The notes: generated by a model not told the origin, from the letters alone. Positions 16,916 through 26,636 are shown, numbered from the stretch's first letter. The stretch is DNA of 64,000 nucleotides from Lentisphaeria bacterium UBA7640 (GCA_002483765.1 DLIO01000010.1:15425-79424), one strand, 5' to 3'. Program-made: numbers and translations.

Positions 16916-17620
16916 ATGCATTCATTCTACAGTCCAGATATACCGGAACCTGGAATAACATTTGAACTCGATGAGCGCGACAGTAAACATCTGTTTAAAA
17001 CCTTGCGTGGTCGTCGCGGTGAAAGCGTTGGACTGCTGGATGGACGCGGAACTGTCGCTTGCGCCGAAATTAGTGAAAATAATAAATTAACGGTTGTCAG
17101 CAAAACTACTGAACCGGAACCGTCGGTAAAACTCCATTTGTTGGTTGCCGCGCCACGTCGTAATCCGATGGAACAGATGTTGCGGCAATGTGCCGAAATC
17201 GGCGTTTGGTCAATCACTCCAATATTAACAGAGCGCTCAGTGGCTCTTCCAAGCAGTGAGAATACCCCGGAACGTTGGAGAAATATCTTACTCGAGGGTT
17301 GCAAGCAATCACGCAACCCCTTTATTCCCGAATTGTCCACGGCTTTGACTCTCAAAGACGCTATCGACAAACACTGTCAAGGGCAAACCGATGCTTTTTT
17401 TGGCGCGCCTTCGGGAACTCCAATCCAACCTTTCGCCACCAGTGGCTCGCTCATTTGGATGGTTGGGCCAGAGGGCGGTTTTTCGTCTGCCGAAGAAGCA
17501 ATGCTGTGTGCTTGCGGTGTTCGCCCATCTAGAATTGGGGAAAGAATTATGCGTGTCGAAACTGCTGCCATCTGTGGAGCTGCTATTTTGATCAACTTAG
17601 CCGAGGATTATGAGAAATGA
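16916..17620 (+). CDS. rsmE: 16S rRNA (uracil1498-N3)-methyltransferase
   Basis: RsmE methylates U1498 of 16S rRNA with S-adenosylmethionine. It is a SPOUT-fold protein of 234 aa. The N-terminal PUA-like part has HSFYSPDIPEPG and DSKHLFKTLRGRRGE. The SPOUT knot is shown by the AAPRRNPMEQMLRQCAEIGV, TERSVA, WMVGPEGGFSSAEE and RIMRVETAAICGAAIL motifs. The start at ATG 16916 is preceded by AAAGGAAA; the TTG six codons earlier is less likely. It overlaps the next gene by 4 bp. Confidence 0.95.
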   Translation: MHSFYSPDIPEPGITFELDERDSKHLFKTLRGRRGESVGLLDGRGTVACAEISENNKLTVVSKTTEPEPSVKLHLLVAAPRRNPMEQMLRQCAEIGVWSITPILTERSVALPSSENTPERWRNILLEGCKQSRNPFIPELSTALTLKDAIDKHCQGQTDAFFGAPSGTPIQPFATSGSLIWMVGPEGGFSSAEEAMLCACGVRPSRIGERIMRVETAAICGAAILINLAEDYEK

Positions 17621-18525
17621 AGTTTTTTATTCCACTAATTTTAGTTATTTGTTTGGTTGTCGGTTGTAACGACGGCCCGAACGAGACTTCACACCCGATG
17701 TTTATTAAATATCGCAAAGCCTTGAATAGCCAAAAATATCCAGACGCTGCCGAGTATTTAAGACGTTACCTGAAAGTACGACCTGATTCCTGTGCGGGAC
17801 ATTTGGCAATGGCGACGCTCTGCGACGAGAAATTCGACGATCAGCTGGGAGCGATTTATCATTATAAGCAAGTCTTGGAAATTGAACCACACTCGCGGCA
17901 ATGCAAAGATGTAGAAGAATGGCTTAGGAACGCTGAAAAAAGATATTACTTGAAAGCAAAAAATAAATATAACGACCCTGAGGATGTTGCTGCTTTACAA
18001 AACACTCTTTACGAAGCTGAAAATATGTTAAAACTTGCCCAGAATGAAAATCGTCGCCAAGCCGTCCTGGTTAGCGAACGCCGCCAAAAAATTGTTCAAC
18101 TGGAACATGAATTAAAAATGAACGCGATTGAGGCGACCGATGTTTCGATTTTGAAGGAGCAGTTAAGAGAGTGTAATACAATGGTCAATCAACTTGAAGT
18201 TTATCGCAGTACTTTGACTCGCTCTGAAAAAGAGAAAGAAAATAGACTGCAAGAACTGCGTGAAGCCATGAAAGGACAAAATATTATTATTGAGGATTTT
18301 CGTGCCAAGCTTGAGATATCGCAAAAAGAGAACCAAAAATCGGCGCAAAACCTAACGGAACTGCGCCAGCAATTAAAAGAAACGGTCGAAGCATTGGCCG
18401 AAACGTCCTCGGAATTAGAGACACTTCGCGTCGATAGCCAAAAAACAACGACAAAAAAGCCAATAACCAAAGAAGATGATCATGTCAAAACCACCCTTCC
18501 AACTCAGAACAAAACTGTTAATTAG
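17617..18525 (+). CDS. TPR/coiled-coil lipoprotein of unknown function
   Basis: A 302-residue predicted lipoprotein. The signal peptide ends in the lipobox VVGC with C17 as the lipidated residue. Residues about 28-105 hold two TPR-like helix pairs (YRKALNSQKYPDAAEYLRRYLKVRPDS and LGAIYHYKQVLEIEPHSRQC). Residues about 118-285 are a long charged coiled coil. It may be an envelope scaffold. Translation is coupled to rsmE (ATGA), and its last 50 bp overlap hpt in another frame. I recognise no characterised homologue. Confidence 0.75.
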   Translation: MKFFIPLILVICLVVGCNDGPNETSHPMFIKYRKALNSQKYPDAAEYLRRYLKVRPDSCAGHLAMATLCDEKFDDQLGAIYHYKQVLEIEPHSRQCKDVEEWLRNAEKRYYLKAKNKYNDPEDVAALQNTLYEAENMLKLAQNENRRQAVLVSERRQKIVQLEHELKMNAIEATDVSILKEQLRECNTMVNQLEVYRSTLTRSEKEKENRLQELREAMKGQNIIIEDFRAKLEISQKENQKSAQNLTELRQQLKETVEALAETSSELETLRVDSQKTTTKKPITKEDDHVKTTLPTQNKTVN

Positions 18526-19018
18526 TGAATATGATATTGCCAGCCGAGTCAGTGAGCTGGGTAATGATATTTCGGAATTTTATGATAACGAACCTCTCAC
18601 TATGGTTGTAATTATGAATGGAGCGATGATTTTCGGTGCAGATCTGGCGCGTACAATAACTCTACCGATTTGGCTCGATTCAATTCGCACATCATCTTAT
18701 AAGTCACTGGAGAGCAGCGGTAGCGTCGAATTCGCTTCAATGCTGAAGTTGCCGGTCGTTGGGCGACATATTTTAATTGTTGACGATATCCTTGATACTG
18801 GATTGACTTTATCAAAAGTCAAAGAAAAAATTAATGAATTAAGGCCGTTGAGTATCAAAACTTGTGTGATGCTGGACAAGCAAGTGAAGAGGATACCTGG
18901 CGGGGTAGAACAAGCCGACTGGAGTGGTTTTAAAATAAAACCACATTATATCGTTGGCTACGGACTTGATGCGGAAGAGTATTGGCGAAATCAACCAGAC
19001 ATCTCTATTGTGGAATAA
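18476..19018 (+). CDS. hpt: Hypoxanthine phosphoribosyltransferase
   Basis: A purine salvage enzyme that makes IMP or GMP from hypoxanthine or guanine and PRPP. It is 180 aa, the usual length. VVIMNGAMIFGADLAR is the pyrophosphate loop, and ILIVDDILDTGLTL is the PRPP-binding motif with the catalytic Asp pair. The C-terminal YIVGYGLDAEEYWRNQPDI is family-typical. Two in-frame ATGs (18476 and 18482) are equally possible. Either one makes the gene overlap the preceding lipoprotein gene by 40-50 bp, an unusually long overlap. Confidence 0.94.
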   Translation: MIMSKPPFQLRTKLLISEYDIASRVSELGNDISEFYDNEPLTMVVIMNGAMIFGADLARTITLPIWLDSIRTSSYKSLESSGSVEFASMLKLPVVGRHILIVDDILDTGLTLSKVKEKINELRPLSIKTCVMLDKQVKRIPGGVEQADWSGFKIKPHYIVGYGLDAEEYWRNQPDISIVE

Positions 19019-19043
19019 TCATAGCGATGAAATCTGAGTTATA

Positions 19044-19074
19044 AATTCACGCGCGCATTATGCGCGCGCTAATT
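19044..19074. repeat. 31-bp GC-alternating palindrome, copy 3
   Basis: AATT-CA-CGCGCGCAT, central T, then ATGCGCGCG-CT-AATT, with two arm mismatches at the variable positions. It lies 26 bp after hpt and upstream of the protein kinase gene on the same strand. No T-run follows. Confidence 0.9.
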
Positions 19075-19201
19075 TCAAAATGAGATTAAAGTATTTTTAT
19101 GAGTAAAAATGTTAATAATTTAATTTTGATTTGCTTGAAGAGATTTCTGTGGTAAGTTTATACAATGTAAGTTATCATAAATAACCTAAGGTTTGAGATT
19201 A

Positions 19202-21607
19202 ATGCGTTTTCAATGTCCTTTATGTCGTAAAGTAGTTGCAGCAGCCAAATCCCAGATGGGACAACAGCTACAATGCGGCAATTGTAACGAAATAGTTACA
19301 GTGCCCGCTTCCCGCTTCTCGACCGGTTCGGTAATAGCTGATTTTGTTATTATGAAAGAGATCGGACGCGGCGGTATGGGCGTGGTTTATCTAGTCCACC
19401 AACTTTCATTAGATCGTCCGGCTGCTTTAAAAATTCTCTTAGACAGCTATTGTCAAAATCCCGAATTTGTCGCTAACTTCATCAAGGAAGCTCGACTGGC
19501 CGCAAAATTAAACCATCCACATATTGTACAAGCTTATGCGGTGGGTGAAGACGAAGGCATTTTCTACTTTGCCATGGAGTATATTGACGGAGAAACTTTG
19601 AAGGATATTCTCCGCCGTGAAAAGGTAATACAAATTGACCAAGCGGTCATATTAATACAACAGGTCGCGGAAGCGCTAGATTGTGCTTGGAAAGAGCAAA
19701 AATTGGTTCATCGTGATATTAAACCAGATAATATTATGCTGACTAATAAAAACCAGGCAAAACTAGCTGATTTAGGACTTTCGCGGATCGCTGGCGAATT
19801 TGATGCTGATGATGACGGTGACGAAGTGATGGGAACGCCACAATACATTAGTCCAGAACAACTCACTGGAGCGCCGGTTGATATTCGTAGCGACATCTAT
19901 AGCCTTGGTGCGACATTTTATCAATTTGTAACTGGAAGGTTTCCTTACGAAGGACGCAACGGCGCAGAGATCGCTAGAAAACATCTTGAAGAAGAGCTAA
20001 CTCCACCTAGTTATGTAAATAACAGAATTCCTGAATCAATTAATCAAATCATCTGCAAAATGATGAAAAAAAATGTCAACGAACGTTATCAGGATGCAGA
20101 ATCGCTAGTTGAAGATTTGAGAATGTTTAGACGTGGCAAAATGCCAGGTATTGGCTTAGCGGCGCCTAAAGTTTTTTCGACACAAACAGGCGTAATCAGA
20201 ATGGATTCCACCTCCTCATCAGTGCAGCTAGCTAAGTTGCGGCCGCTAGGTTCGCATAGTGGCAAAATAGAGCCTCCAGAATACCTGAAAGCCAAACTAA
20301 AACTCAAAAAAGATTTAGAAGCTGGAATAATAACCGAAGATGGTCATCCTAAGACGACATCCACGAGTATCAGTCCAATATTTTCACCGAATGACAACAC
20401 TCAGACCCAAACTGCTAACAATATAGTTCTAGATGCGCATGACCTCGAAGACTTGGAGGGATTCAAACCACGTCGCAAAGTACAGAAGGTCGCTTTAATC
20501 ATAGTTACCCTGATTCTGGTTTTAGCGGGAACGGGGTTTGCTCTGTTATATTTTACGTCATCGAAAAATGTTCAAGACAATTCAACTTCAGTAGAAACGG
20601 TTGACTTATATTCTAAAAACATTAAAGAAATCATGAAGTCTGCCGTTCCTGGACAAGAACAAAATTTCCTCAAGATGGCAGATGATTTTTTTGAGAAATA
20701 TCCTGAACCTAAAACCACAGTACAACGAACGAATCTGAATGAATTATTGAAAGTTTTTGTTGAATTGGATGAGAAATTGCGGATCCCAGAACCACGCAGT
20801 AAAGCACGTGCAAAACACTTAAAGGAAATCGAAGTCACTAAAGAATTGGCTGAAAAACAGGCCGCCATAGCCAAGGAACAGGCAGCTGAACGACTTCGTT
20901 TGCAACGCGAAGAACAAGCGCGACGCAAACAGCTAGAGGCTGAACGGCGCAAAGAACAGGCTGAAATTCGTCAACATCTCAATCAGATTGCTGTATATAA
21001 ACGTCGCCTTCCCTACGAGTTGTCGAAGTTTGTCGAAGAGGGGAATATCGCTGGAGCGGAAAGCCTTCGAAATGAAGTTATCTCAGGAGTTGAATCTTTT
21101 AGAAGTAGCGATCGGCAGGTTTTGAAGCAAGCAGCTGATTTGAAGAGCTATGCCTCATCTATTATCAGCGAATTGAAAATAGCGGAAGAATATCGAAAAT
21201 TGGTTTATAATAGTGGGACGGAACTTCGGGGAATGCAAATTGAAACAAGGATTGACGGCAAACGCTCCCTGCTCAAAGTGAATAAAATCGAAAACGGCCT
21301 AATTCAATCTCAAGATATTATCTCCGGTAAATCTGCTGATCTGAAAATTGGTGATATGGACGAAGAGCTATTCAATTCAGTAGTTTCCCGTATTGAACGC
21401 CGGCAAAAAGTTAGCGGAATAAATTTTTATCTGGATCTCCAATCTAAGAATTTTTCAGATAAGATGATCCCTCCAAATGAGTTTTGGAAAGAAAAATTAG
21501 CTGATTTTCAGCGCGACTATTTTGTTGGAAAATTAAGAGATGCTTCGAGTTCTGAGAAAGCAGAATTACGCCGCCGTTTCGGGTCACTGAAAAACTTCCC
21601 TAAATAG
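19202..21607 (+). CDS. Membrane Ser/Thr protein kinase with N-terminal zinc ribbon
   Basis: A Hanks-type kinase of 801 aa. An N-terminal zinc ribbon has C5, C8, C25 and C28. The kinase domain (about 49-313) is complete: GRGGMG (55-60), ATP-binding K77, HRDIKPDN (170-177), DLG in place of DFG (190-192), and GTPQYISPEQ (211-220). A low-complexity linker leads to one transmembrane helix (about 430-451). The outer part has a strong coiled coil (about 545-600, rich in Ala, Glu, Lys and Arg) and a C-terminal unknown region. The ATG at 19202 starts at the zinc ribbon; a TTG three codons earlier is an alternative. The substrate is unknown. Confidence 0.92.
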   Translation: MRFQCPLCRKVVAAAKSQMGQQLQCGNCNEIVTVPASRFSTGSVIADFVIMKEIGRGGMGVVYLVHQLSLDRPAALKILLDSYCQNPEFVANFIKEARLAAKLNHPHIVQAYAVGEDEGIFYFAMEYIDGETLKDILRREKVIQIDQAVILIQQVAEALDCAWKEQKLVHRDIKPDNIMLTNKNQAKLADLGLSRIAGEFDADDDGDEVMGTPQYISPEQLTGAPVDIRSDIYSLGATFYQFVTGRFPYEGRNGAEIARKHLEEELTPPSYVNNRIPESINQIICKMMKKNVNERYQDAESLVEDLRMFRRGKMPGIGLAAPKVFSTQTGVIRMDSTSSSVQLAKLRPLGSHSGKIEPPEYLKAKLKLKKDLEAGIITEDGHPKTTSTSISPIFSPNDNTQTQTANNIVLDAHDLEDLEGFKPRRKVQKVALIIVTLILVLAGTGFALLYFTSSKNVQDNSTSVETVDLYSKNIKEIMKSAVPGQEQNFLKMADDFFEKYPEPKTTVQRTNLNELLKVFVELDEKLRIPEPRSKARAKHLKEIEVTKELAEKQAAIAKEQAAERLRLQREEQARRKQLEAERRKEQAEIRQHLNQIAVYKRRLPYELSKFVEEGNIAGAESLRNEVISGVESFRSSDRQVLKQAADLKSYASSIISELKIAEEYRKLVYNSGTELRGMQIETRIDGKRSLLKVNKIENGLIQSQDIISGKSADLKIGDMDEELFNSVVSRIERRQKVSGINFYLDLQSKNFSDKMIPPNEFWKEKLADFQRDYFVGKLRDASSSEKAELRRRFGSLKNFPK

Positions 21608-21612
21608 CCATT

Positions 21613-22413
21613 ATGAAAATTATTCATTTTTCCGATCCTCACGCTGGCGGTGGTGCTGAAGATCTGTTGGCTTACTTTGATAAACGTTGGGTTGGTGTTT
21701 TTAATTACCGCTTTCGTCGTCGTTTTCAACATGATTTAAGTTTATTAAGAAAAGCAGTGGACTATATTTTAAAAACCCGGCCTGATGTTGCAGTCTGCAC
21801 GGGAGACTTGACTTCCACTGGGCAGCCGGGCGAATTTGAGCAAAGCTTAGAAATCATGAAACCACTGCGCGGTTCTGGTATTCCACTACTTTATGTTCCT
21901 GGCAATCACGATTGCTATGTCCGTCTCCGTAAATGTCGGGAAGCGATGGAAAATTCGGTTAGGGTATTATGTGACTATGAATTCAATGATTTGCCATTAG
22001 TCAAAACTATCGGTGAAATTGATTTTATTATTGTTAACGAAAGCCGTCCGACCAATCTTTTGTCATCCCGCGGTTTAATGACTAAAAGTACTTCCGATTT
22101 TGTCGTCAATTACTGCGCTTCGCCAAAAGAACGACCACGAATCATTATCGGACATTACCCGTTGATTGAAGAACATCCCCTGCTTCGTTATCGTCATAGT
22201 TTGGGAGGGCAACGCAAGGTGGTAGCGCTGTTGCACGAACAACAAATTGATGTTTCGCTTTGTGGCCATATTCATCAGCCGTTCGCTAAAATTGATGCGA
22301 GTGGGCGCGGCGAATACAGTTCCGGTTCAGTGACCCGCAATGGCACCATCGCTGAAATCGAGTTTATAAAAGAAAAAAATATATTCAAACACCATCAAAT
22401 AAGCTTGGTCTGA
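21613..22413 (+). CDS. Calcineurin-like metallophosphoesterase
   Basis: A binuclear-metal phosphoesterase of 266 aa, related to CpdA/Icc cyclic-nucleotide phosphodiesterases. The five metal-site motifs are visible: D8 and H10 in FSDPHAGG, GDLTSTG, GNHDCY, GHYP and the terminal GHIH. It lies 5 bp after the protein kinase gene and 3 bp before ktrB, so all are probably cotranscribed. The substrate cannot be set from sequence. A cyclic-nucleotide or lipid-pyrophosphate role is possible. Confidence 0.88.
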   Translation: MKIIHFSDPHAGGGAEDLLAYFDKRWVGVFNYRFRRRFQHDLSLLRKAVDYILKTRPDVAVCTGDLTSTGQPGEFEQSLEIMKPLRGSGIPLLYVPGNHDCYVRLRKCREAMENSVRVLCDYEFNDLPLVKTIGEIDFIIVNESRPTNLLSSRGLMTKSTSDFVVNYCASPKERPRIIIGHYPLIEEHPLLRYRHSLGGQRKVVALLHEQQIDVSLCGHIHQPFAKIDASGRGEYSSGSVTRNGTIAEIEFIKEKNIFKHHQISLV

Positions 22414-22416
22414 TTT

Positions 22417-23697
22417 ATGGATCTGATTCGCAGAAAACATCTCTGTTTGATAGCATTTTTTGCTGGAGTTATCATTATTGGAACTCTAATGCTGAAACTG
22501 CCATTCGTCACACATGTTACTGGCATTTCCTGGGAAGACGCATTTTTCACTGCGATTGCCGCAACTTGCGTCACTCACATGGGGAATTTATCGACTGCTG
22601 GATTCAATTTACCCGGACAACTTATCGTTTTAATTTTACTTCAAATCGGTGGACTTGGTATGATGTCACTAGTGGCTTCGGTGGTCATAATGATGCGCGG
22701 CATCAAAGCAGGAGAAAATATCGTTCTTGGCGCTCCACGTAGCATGTCTGCGGGAAAAATGGAGAAACTGCTGCGTACTGTTATAACTTATACTTTTATC
22801 ATCGAAGCTATTGGTTTTGTTTTTTTGACTGGAACTTTTTGGCTTCAAAAAGATTTTAATTTTCTCACTTCGGCATATTATGGTTTGTTTCATTCTGTCT
22901 CGGCATTTTGTAATGCTGGATTCACGCCATTTAATGACAGCATGATGACTGTTACTTGGATAGTAAAGTTGATTATTTCATTTTTAGTACTCGCGGGGGG
23001 ACTCGGATTTTATGCAGTTTTTGATCTGTGGGAATCTTTTCATGAACGCGGTAAACTACTCATAAATACCAAACTGATCCTGATTGCGTCGGCAATTTTA
23101 GTTGTCGGTGGAACTTTGTTTTTTAAGGCTTTAGAAGGTTCAAATACATCTTGGATGGATTCATATTTCATGGTAGTATCAGCGCGCAGTTCCGGCTTTT
23201 TTAGCGTTCTTCCATCATTGATGCATAATAATTCTACTTTGGTGATAATGCTTTTGATGTTGGTCGGATGTTCACCCGGCTCGACTGGTGGTGGCATCCG
23301 CACTGTTGGCGCCTCGCTGATTTTTTTAACTATTTTAAATGCATTCAAAGGTAATGTCAGATTATTGATCTTTAAACGCGAAATTCCATTGCGCTATGCT
23401 CTAAAGTCATTTGCTATTGCAATATCGTTCATCATTACGGCGACAGTATTGGCTCTGATCACTGCTGTCACTTTTGATTTGTCTCTAAAACGAGTTGGAT
23501 TCGAAATTGTCTCGGCGTTGACAAATTGCGGGTTACCATGGGGTATTAACGGAAAACTTTTGGCAACACCACGTGGCCTGATTGCTTATTGCATGTTTTT
23601 GGGTCGTATTGGGCCGATGACAATATTGCTGTTTTTTTTGAGGGAACGAAATGCTAGTCATTTGTCTTATCCCAAAGAAAGAGTTATTATAGGGTAA
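22417..23697 (+). CDS. ktrB: KtrB/TrkH-type potassium uptake channel subunit
   Basis: The membrane subunit of a Ktr/Trk K+ uptake system, 426 aa. The fourfold pore repeats can be traced through their selectivity-filter glycines: HMGNLSTAGFN, FCNAGFTPFN, SARSSGFFS and TNCGLPWGIN. The SPGSTGGGIRTVGASL segment is the conserved gate region. The length fits KtrB (about 430-450 aa) better than TrkH (about 480). The regulatory partner ktrA follows 21 bp downstream. Confidence 0.93.
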   Translation: MDLIRRKHLCLIAFFAGVIIIGTLMLKLPFVTHVTGISWEDAFFTAIAATCVTHMGNLSTAGFNLPGQLIVLILLQIGGLGMMSLVASVVIMMRGIKAGENIVLGAPRSMSAGKMEKLLRTVITYTFIIEAIGFVFLTGTFWLQKDFNFLTSAYYGLFHSVSAFCNAGFTPFNDSMMTVTWIVKLIISFLVLAGGLGFYAVFDLWESFHERGKLLINTKLILIASAILVVGGTLFFKALEGSNTSWMDSYFMVVSARSSGFFSVLPSLMHNNSTLVIMLLMLVGCSPGSTGGGIRTVGASLIFLTILNAFKGNVRLLIFKREIPLRYALKSFAIAISFIITATVLALITAVTFDLSLKRVGFEIVSALTNCGLPWGINGKLLATPRGLIAYCMFLGRIGPMTILLFFLRERNASHLSYPKERVIIG

Positions 23698-23718
23698 ATT
23701 TTTCAGGAGTAAATATCA

Positions 23719-24369
23719 ATGAAAGGTAATTTTGCAGTAATGGGGCTCGGCACTTTCGGAATGAAATTGGCGACAGAACTCAGCAACGCAGGGAATTATG
23801 TGGTCGCGGTTGATGTCAACCAGGCGCTGATTGATGAAGTCAAAGATAAAGTGGCAACCGCGATTATTGCTGACATCAGCAATCCGGAAACCATCAAAGA
23901 ACTTGACGTCAGCAAGTTTAATGCAGTTATTTTGAGCATGAGTGGGCATTTTGAGAATCAGATCATCGCATTGACCCTGTTGAAGCAAGAAGGGGCGCTG
24001 AATGTTATCGCTAAAGCAAATTCTCCGTTGCAAAAACGTATTTTACTGCGACTCGGAGCCAGTGAAGTAATCCAACCTGACTTTGACGTGGCTGAGCGCT
24101 ATTCAAAACGCTTGTCAATGTCTAATATTGGAGAAATGTTAGATTTTAAAGGAGGCACCATCGCTGATGTCACTGCCCCAAAATCTATGTTCGGTCAGAG
24201 TGTGCGTTCTTTAGATTTACGTAATCGCTTTAATTTGACTATCTTGTTGATTCATAAACCGGGAGAGGAAGGTTTTACCATTTGGGATCCAGACATAAAA
24301 CTAGAAGAAGGCTATCTGTTGACGGTGTTCGGAAAAGAAAAAGATATTGTAAGGGCTTTTAATGCATGA
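23719..24369 (+). CDS. ktrA: KtrA/TrkA-type potassium uptake regulatory subunit
   Basis: A cytoplasmic RCK protein that gates KtrB in response to nucleotides. It is 216 aa with an N-terminal Rossmann domain (FAVMGLGTFG near residue 5, and VVAVDVNQALIDEV with the acidic ribose-binding Asp) and a C-terminal RCK_C domain (about 135-216). One RCK module makes it KtrA-like rather than the doubled TrkA of E. coli. A good ribosome binding site (CAGGAG) precedes it. Its stop overlaps the sixA start. Confidence 0.94.
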   Translation: MKGNFAVMGLGTFGMKLATELSNAGNYVVAVDVNQALIDEVKDKVATAIIADISNPETIKELDVSKFNAVILSMSGHFENQIIALTLLKQEGALNVIAKANSPLQKRILLRLGASEVIQPDFDVAERYSKRLSMSNIGEMLDFKGGTIADVTAPKSMFGQSVRSLDLRNRFNLTILLIHKPGEEGFTIWDPDIKLEEGYLLTVFGKEKDIVRAFNA

Positions 24370-24827
24370 TGAAGACTCTGATTATTATGCGTCATGCTCA
24401 TGCCACCAATAGCGGATTTAACGATTTTGAACGCAAGCTAACGCCAGAAGGAGTATCTGAGGCTAGAGAAGCTGGCGAACAGTTGAAACGTGCAGGTGTC
24501 GTCCCTGATTTGATTCTTTCTAGCTCTGCGGTTCGCGCGGCGGAGACAGCAGGCAACGTTGCAACGGTACTGAACCTTTCTGACGATAAATTGATTTTTG
24601 ATCGAACCATTTACAATTGTGGCGGCGAGGGCTTATTGGAGTTAATTCATCAAACTTCAGAGGAGGTCAAAACCTTGTTGTTAACCGGACATAACCCTGC
24701 GGTCAGCGTATTGGCTACAATTCTGACAGGAAACCGCCACAGCATGCGCCCAGCAGAACAAATTATCATTCGCAGCACCGCCAAATCCTGGCAAAGTTTT
24801 GATGAATTTATTGCCTATAAAGAATGA
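24366..24827 (+). CDS. sixA: SixA-type phosphohistidine phosphatase
   Basis: A histidine phosphatase superfamily protein of 153 aa. MRHAHATNSG carries the RH motif with the nucleophilic His, and LLTGHNPAVS carries the second catalytic His. The small size and lack of extra domains fit SixA, which in E. coli dephosphorylates phosphohistidine proteins (the ArcB HPt domain and the nitrogen PTS). It is coupled to ktrA through an ATGA overlap. Its target here is unknown. The orphan histidine kinase at 32.6-34.6 kb is in the window but has no HPt domain. Confidence 0.88.
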   Translation: MMKTLIIMRHAHATNSGFNDFERKLTPEGVSEAREAGEQLKRAGVVPDLILSSSAVRAAETAGNVATVLNLSDDKLIFDRTIYNCGGEGLLELIHQTSEEVKTLLLTGHNPAVSVLATILTGNRHSMRPAEQIIIRSTAKSWQSFDEFIAYKE

Positions 24828-24881
24828 TGCAATTCTGATGAACGGCATTTTTCTTTTACCGATTAAGCCACGGAAGTTTCT

Positions 24882-24990
24882 GTTTGTATTGTCACTTTAT
24901 CGATATTTTTTTTGTTTTGTGTTGGCGGTCAAAAGTTCTGATGCTATATTGCAAATGACTAATAAATAAGTTTATGTTTTATGGGTAAAA
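24882..24990 (+). repeat. Partial copy of the leuC upstream region
   Basis: About 110 bp here resemble the segment just upstream of leuC (27377-27489), at roughly 70 percent identity by eye. They end in a run of at least 20 identical bases that includes TTTATGTTTTATGGGTAAAA. In this copy the ATGGGTAAA start leads only to a short frame ending after 11 codons, so no gene follows. The remainder of the 24828-25116 gap holds an AT-rich promoter-like area (TATAAT at about 25049-25054) and AAAAC tandem repeats before the next gene. Confidence 0.65.
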
Positions 24991-25116
24991 AACGCAAGTT
25001 TTTAACGACCCTTTAATTTTTCGATTGTTTGTAACGACTATACCGTTATTATAATTTAGTAATGCTACTAAGCATAAAATATAAAAACAAAACAAAACAA
25101 AACAAGGGAAAGGAAC

Positions 25117-26523
25117 ATGAAAACAGCAACTAAGAAAACACTAGTGGCGATGGCCTGCGTATTTGCATTTGGTTTAACATCTGAAGCACAAATAAGCGCA
25201 AAAAAAACCAATAGTCAGGTTGAAACACCCAAAGGAACAAAAACCTTGTATGTTTCGGTAAACAAGGGCAGTAACCGCAATGACGGTAGTCAGTCATCAC
25301 CGATAAAAGACCTGCAAAAAGCCATAGACGTTGCCCCCGAAGGAGCTGTTGTTTGCGTCACTGAAGGCAATTATCTTGGTAAATTAGATCAGGGCTGGAT
25401 AAAGATAAACAAGTATATCTCTATTGTTGGTGGTTATTCCGATGATTTTTCGCAACGCGATCCCGTGAAATTCCGCACTACAATGCGCCCCGGAGCTGCG
25501 CAGAAAATGACTTCGGGTAACCAAGGAGTGTTGGATATTCGTGTGGTGGGAAAACGGGACGGAGTGATTCTTATAGATGGTATCATCTTCGATCGTGGTC
25601 AAATAAATGCATACGTGATTCCAGCTTACGACAACCCGGTCGCCGCTGCTCCTGAAGGTTGTGAAACCGGACGAATTGTCGGCGTCGGTGAATCCCCGCA
25701 GGGCGTACCTTTGGTTCAACCTGAAGGTATGAAAAGCGCATTTCAGCTTATCAGTGGTGAGGCCGAAGGCAATTTAACTATCCGTAATTGTGTATTTCTC
25801 AACGGATATCACTTCGCCATACAAATGTCTTGCAAGGGTGGAGTTTTTGATATTTATAACAATGTGTTTGTGGCGAACCGTATGTCCGCATGCGAGCTGC
25901 GTAGTGGGCTAGCCAAACCCAATCAGTCGCTTGTGAAATTTCACAATAATACAGTTATGTTCACTTGGTGTCGCACAAAACACATGGAAGATATGGGCTA
26001 TGGATTCCGTTATATGACCGGTATGGATGCTGATGTCTATAACAACATATTCGGTTGCAGTAACTATGGCGCACTGGATCGCACCTATATCGATGCAGAC
26101 AAAACCAAAGAAGCTAAACGTGTAACCTCGGCTTGGAATAATCTGTTCTTCGGAAATCGCAATGGCGATCTGGTATTGCCATCGGGTGGTGGCGGCTGGA
26201 CATATGTTCTCGCTAAAAACTTTGAAGATGTGGATAAACTTACTAAATACGAAAATAATCGTGAGATGAACGAAGCTGAAGTAAAGACCATAAGCCAAAA
26301 AATCGACGCTCCTTATCTAAAAGGGTTTATAGGGATAACTGGAACACAAACCTCTTCGTTTAATCCAAATTCATCACTGAATCAATTCAGGAGTTTCTTG
26401 GGAATGAACATGCAAGGAACTGAAACCGTGCGCGTTTCAATGTATGCCAATCGTTACCCGTATGAAAAAGCGTTTGATCTTTTCGGGGCAGTAAAAGACT
26501 ATGGGGCACAGGGGATTAAATAG
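25117..26523 (+). CDS. Secreted parallel beta-helix (DUF1565-like) protein
   Basis: A 468-residue protein with a Sec signal peptide, cleaved near residue 24 (TSEA|Q). After it, LYVSVNKGSNRNDGSQSSPIKDLQKAID is the opening of DUF1565/right-handed beta-helix proteins such as some polysaccharide lyases and surface adhesins. Repeated short strands with Asn ladders follow (LTIRNCVFLNGYHFAIQM, FDIYNNVFVANRM, VKFHNNTVMFTW, DVYNNIFGCS). Catalytic residues are not identifiable. The gene has its own AT-rich promoter region and an AAGGGAAAGGAA ribosome binding site. It may act on or bind an extracellular glycan. Confidence 0.75.
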   Translation: MKTATKKTLVAMACVFAFGLTSEAQISAKKTNSQVETPKGTKTLYVSVNKGSNRNDGSQSSPIKDLQKAIDVAPEGAVVCVTEGNYLGKLDQGWIKINKYISIVGGYSDDFSQRDPVKFRTTMRPGAAQKMTSGNQGVLDIRVVGKRDGVILIDGIIFDRGQINAYVIPAYDNPVAAAPEGCETGRIVGVGESPQGVPLVQPEGMKSAFQLISGEAEGNLTIRNCVFLNGYHFAIQMSCKGGVFDIYNNVFVANRMSACELRSGLAKPNQSLVKFHNNTVMFTWCRTKHMEDMGYGFRYMTGMDADVYNNIFGCSNYGALDRTYIDADKTKEAKRVTSAWNNLFFGNRNGDLVLPSGGGGWTYVLAKNFEDVDKLTKYENNREMNEAEVKTISQKIDAPYLKGFIGITGTQTSSFNPNSSLNQFRSFLGMNMQGTETVRVSMYANRYPYEKAFDLFGAVKDYGAQGIK

Positions 26524-26636
26524 ATAGTGGATTTGGAAGTTTTAGTCAATGGTAAAACAAAACCCGGCCCATGATATTTTGTCAGATATTGGCTGATGGG
26601 ACTTAAAACAAATAGAAACTATCCAACAAGCGATTG

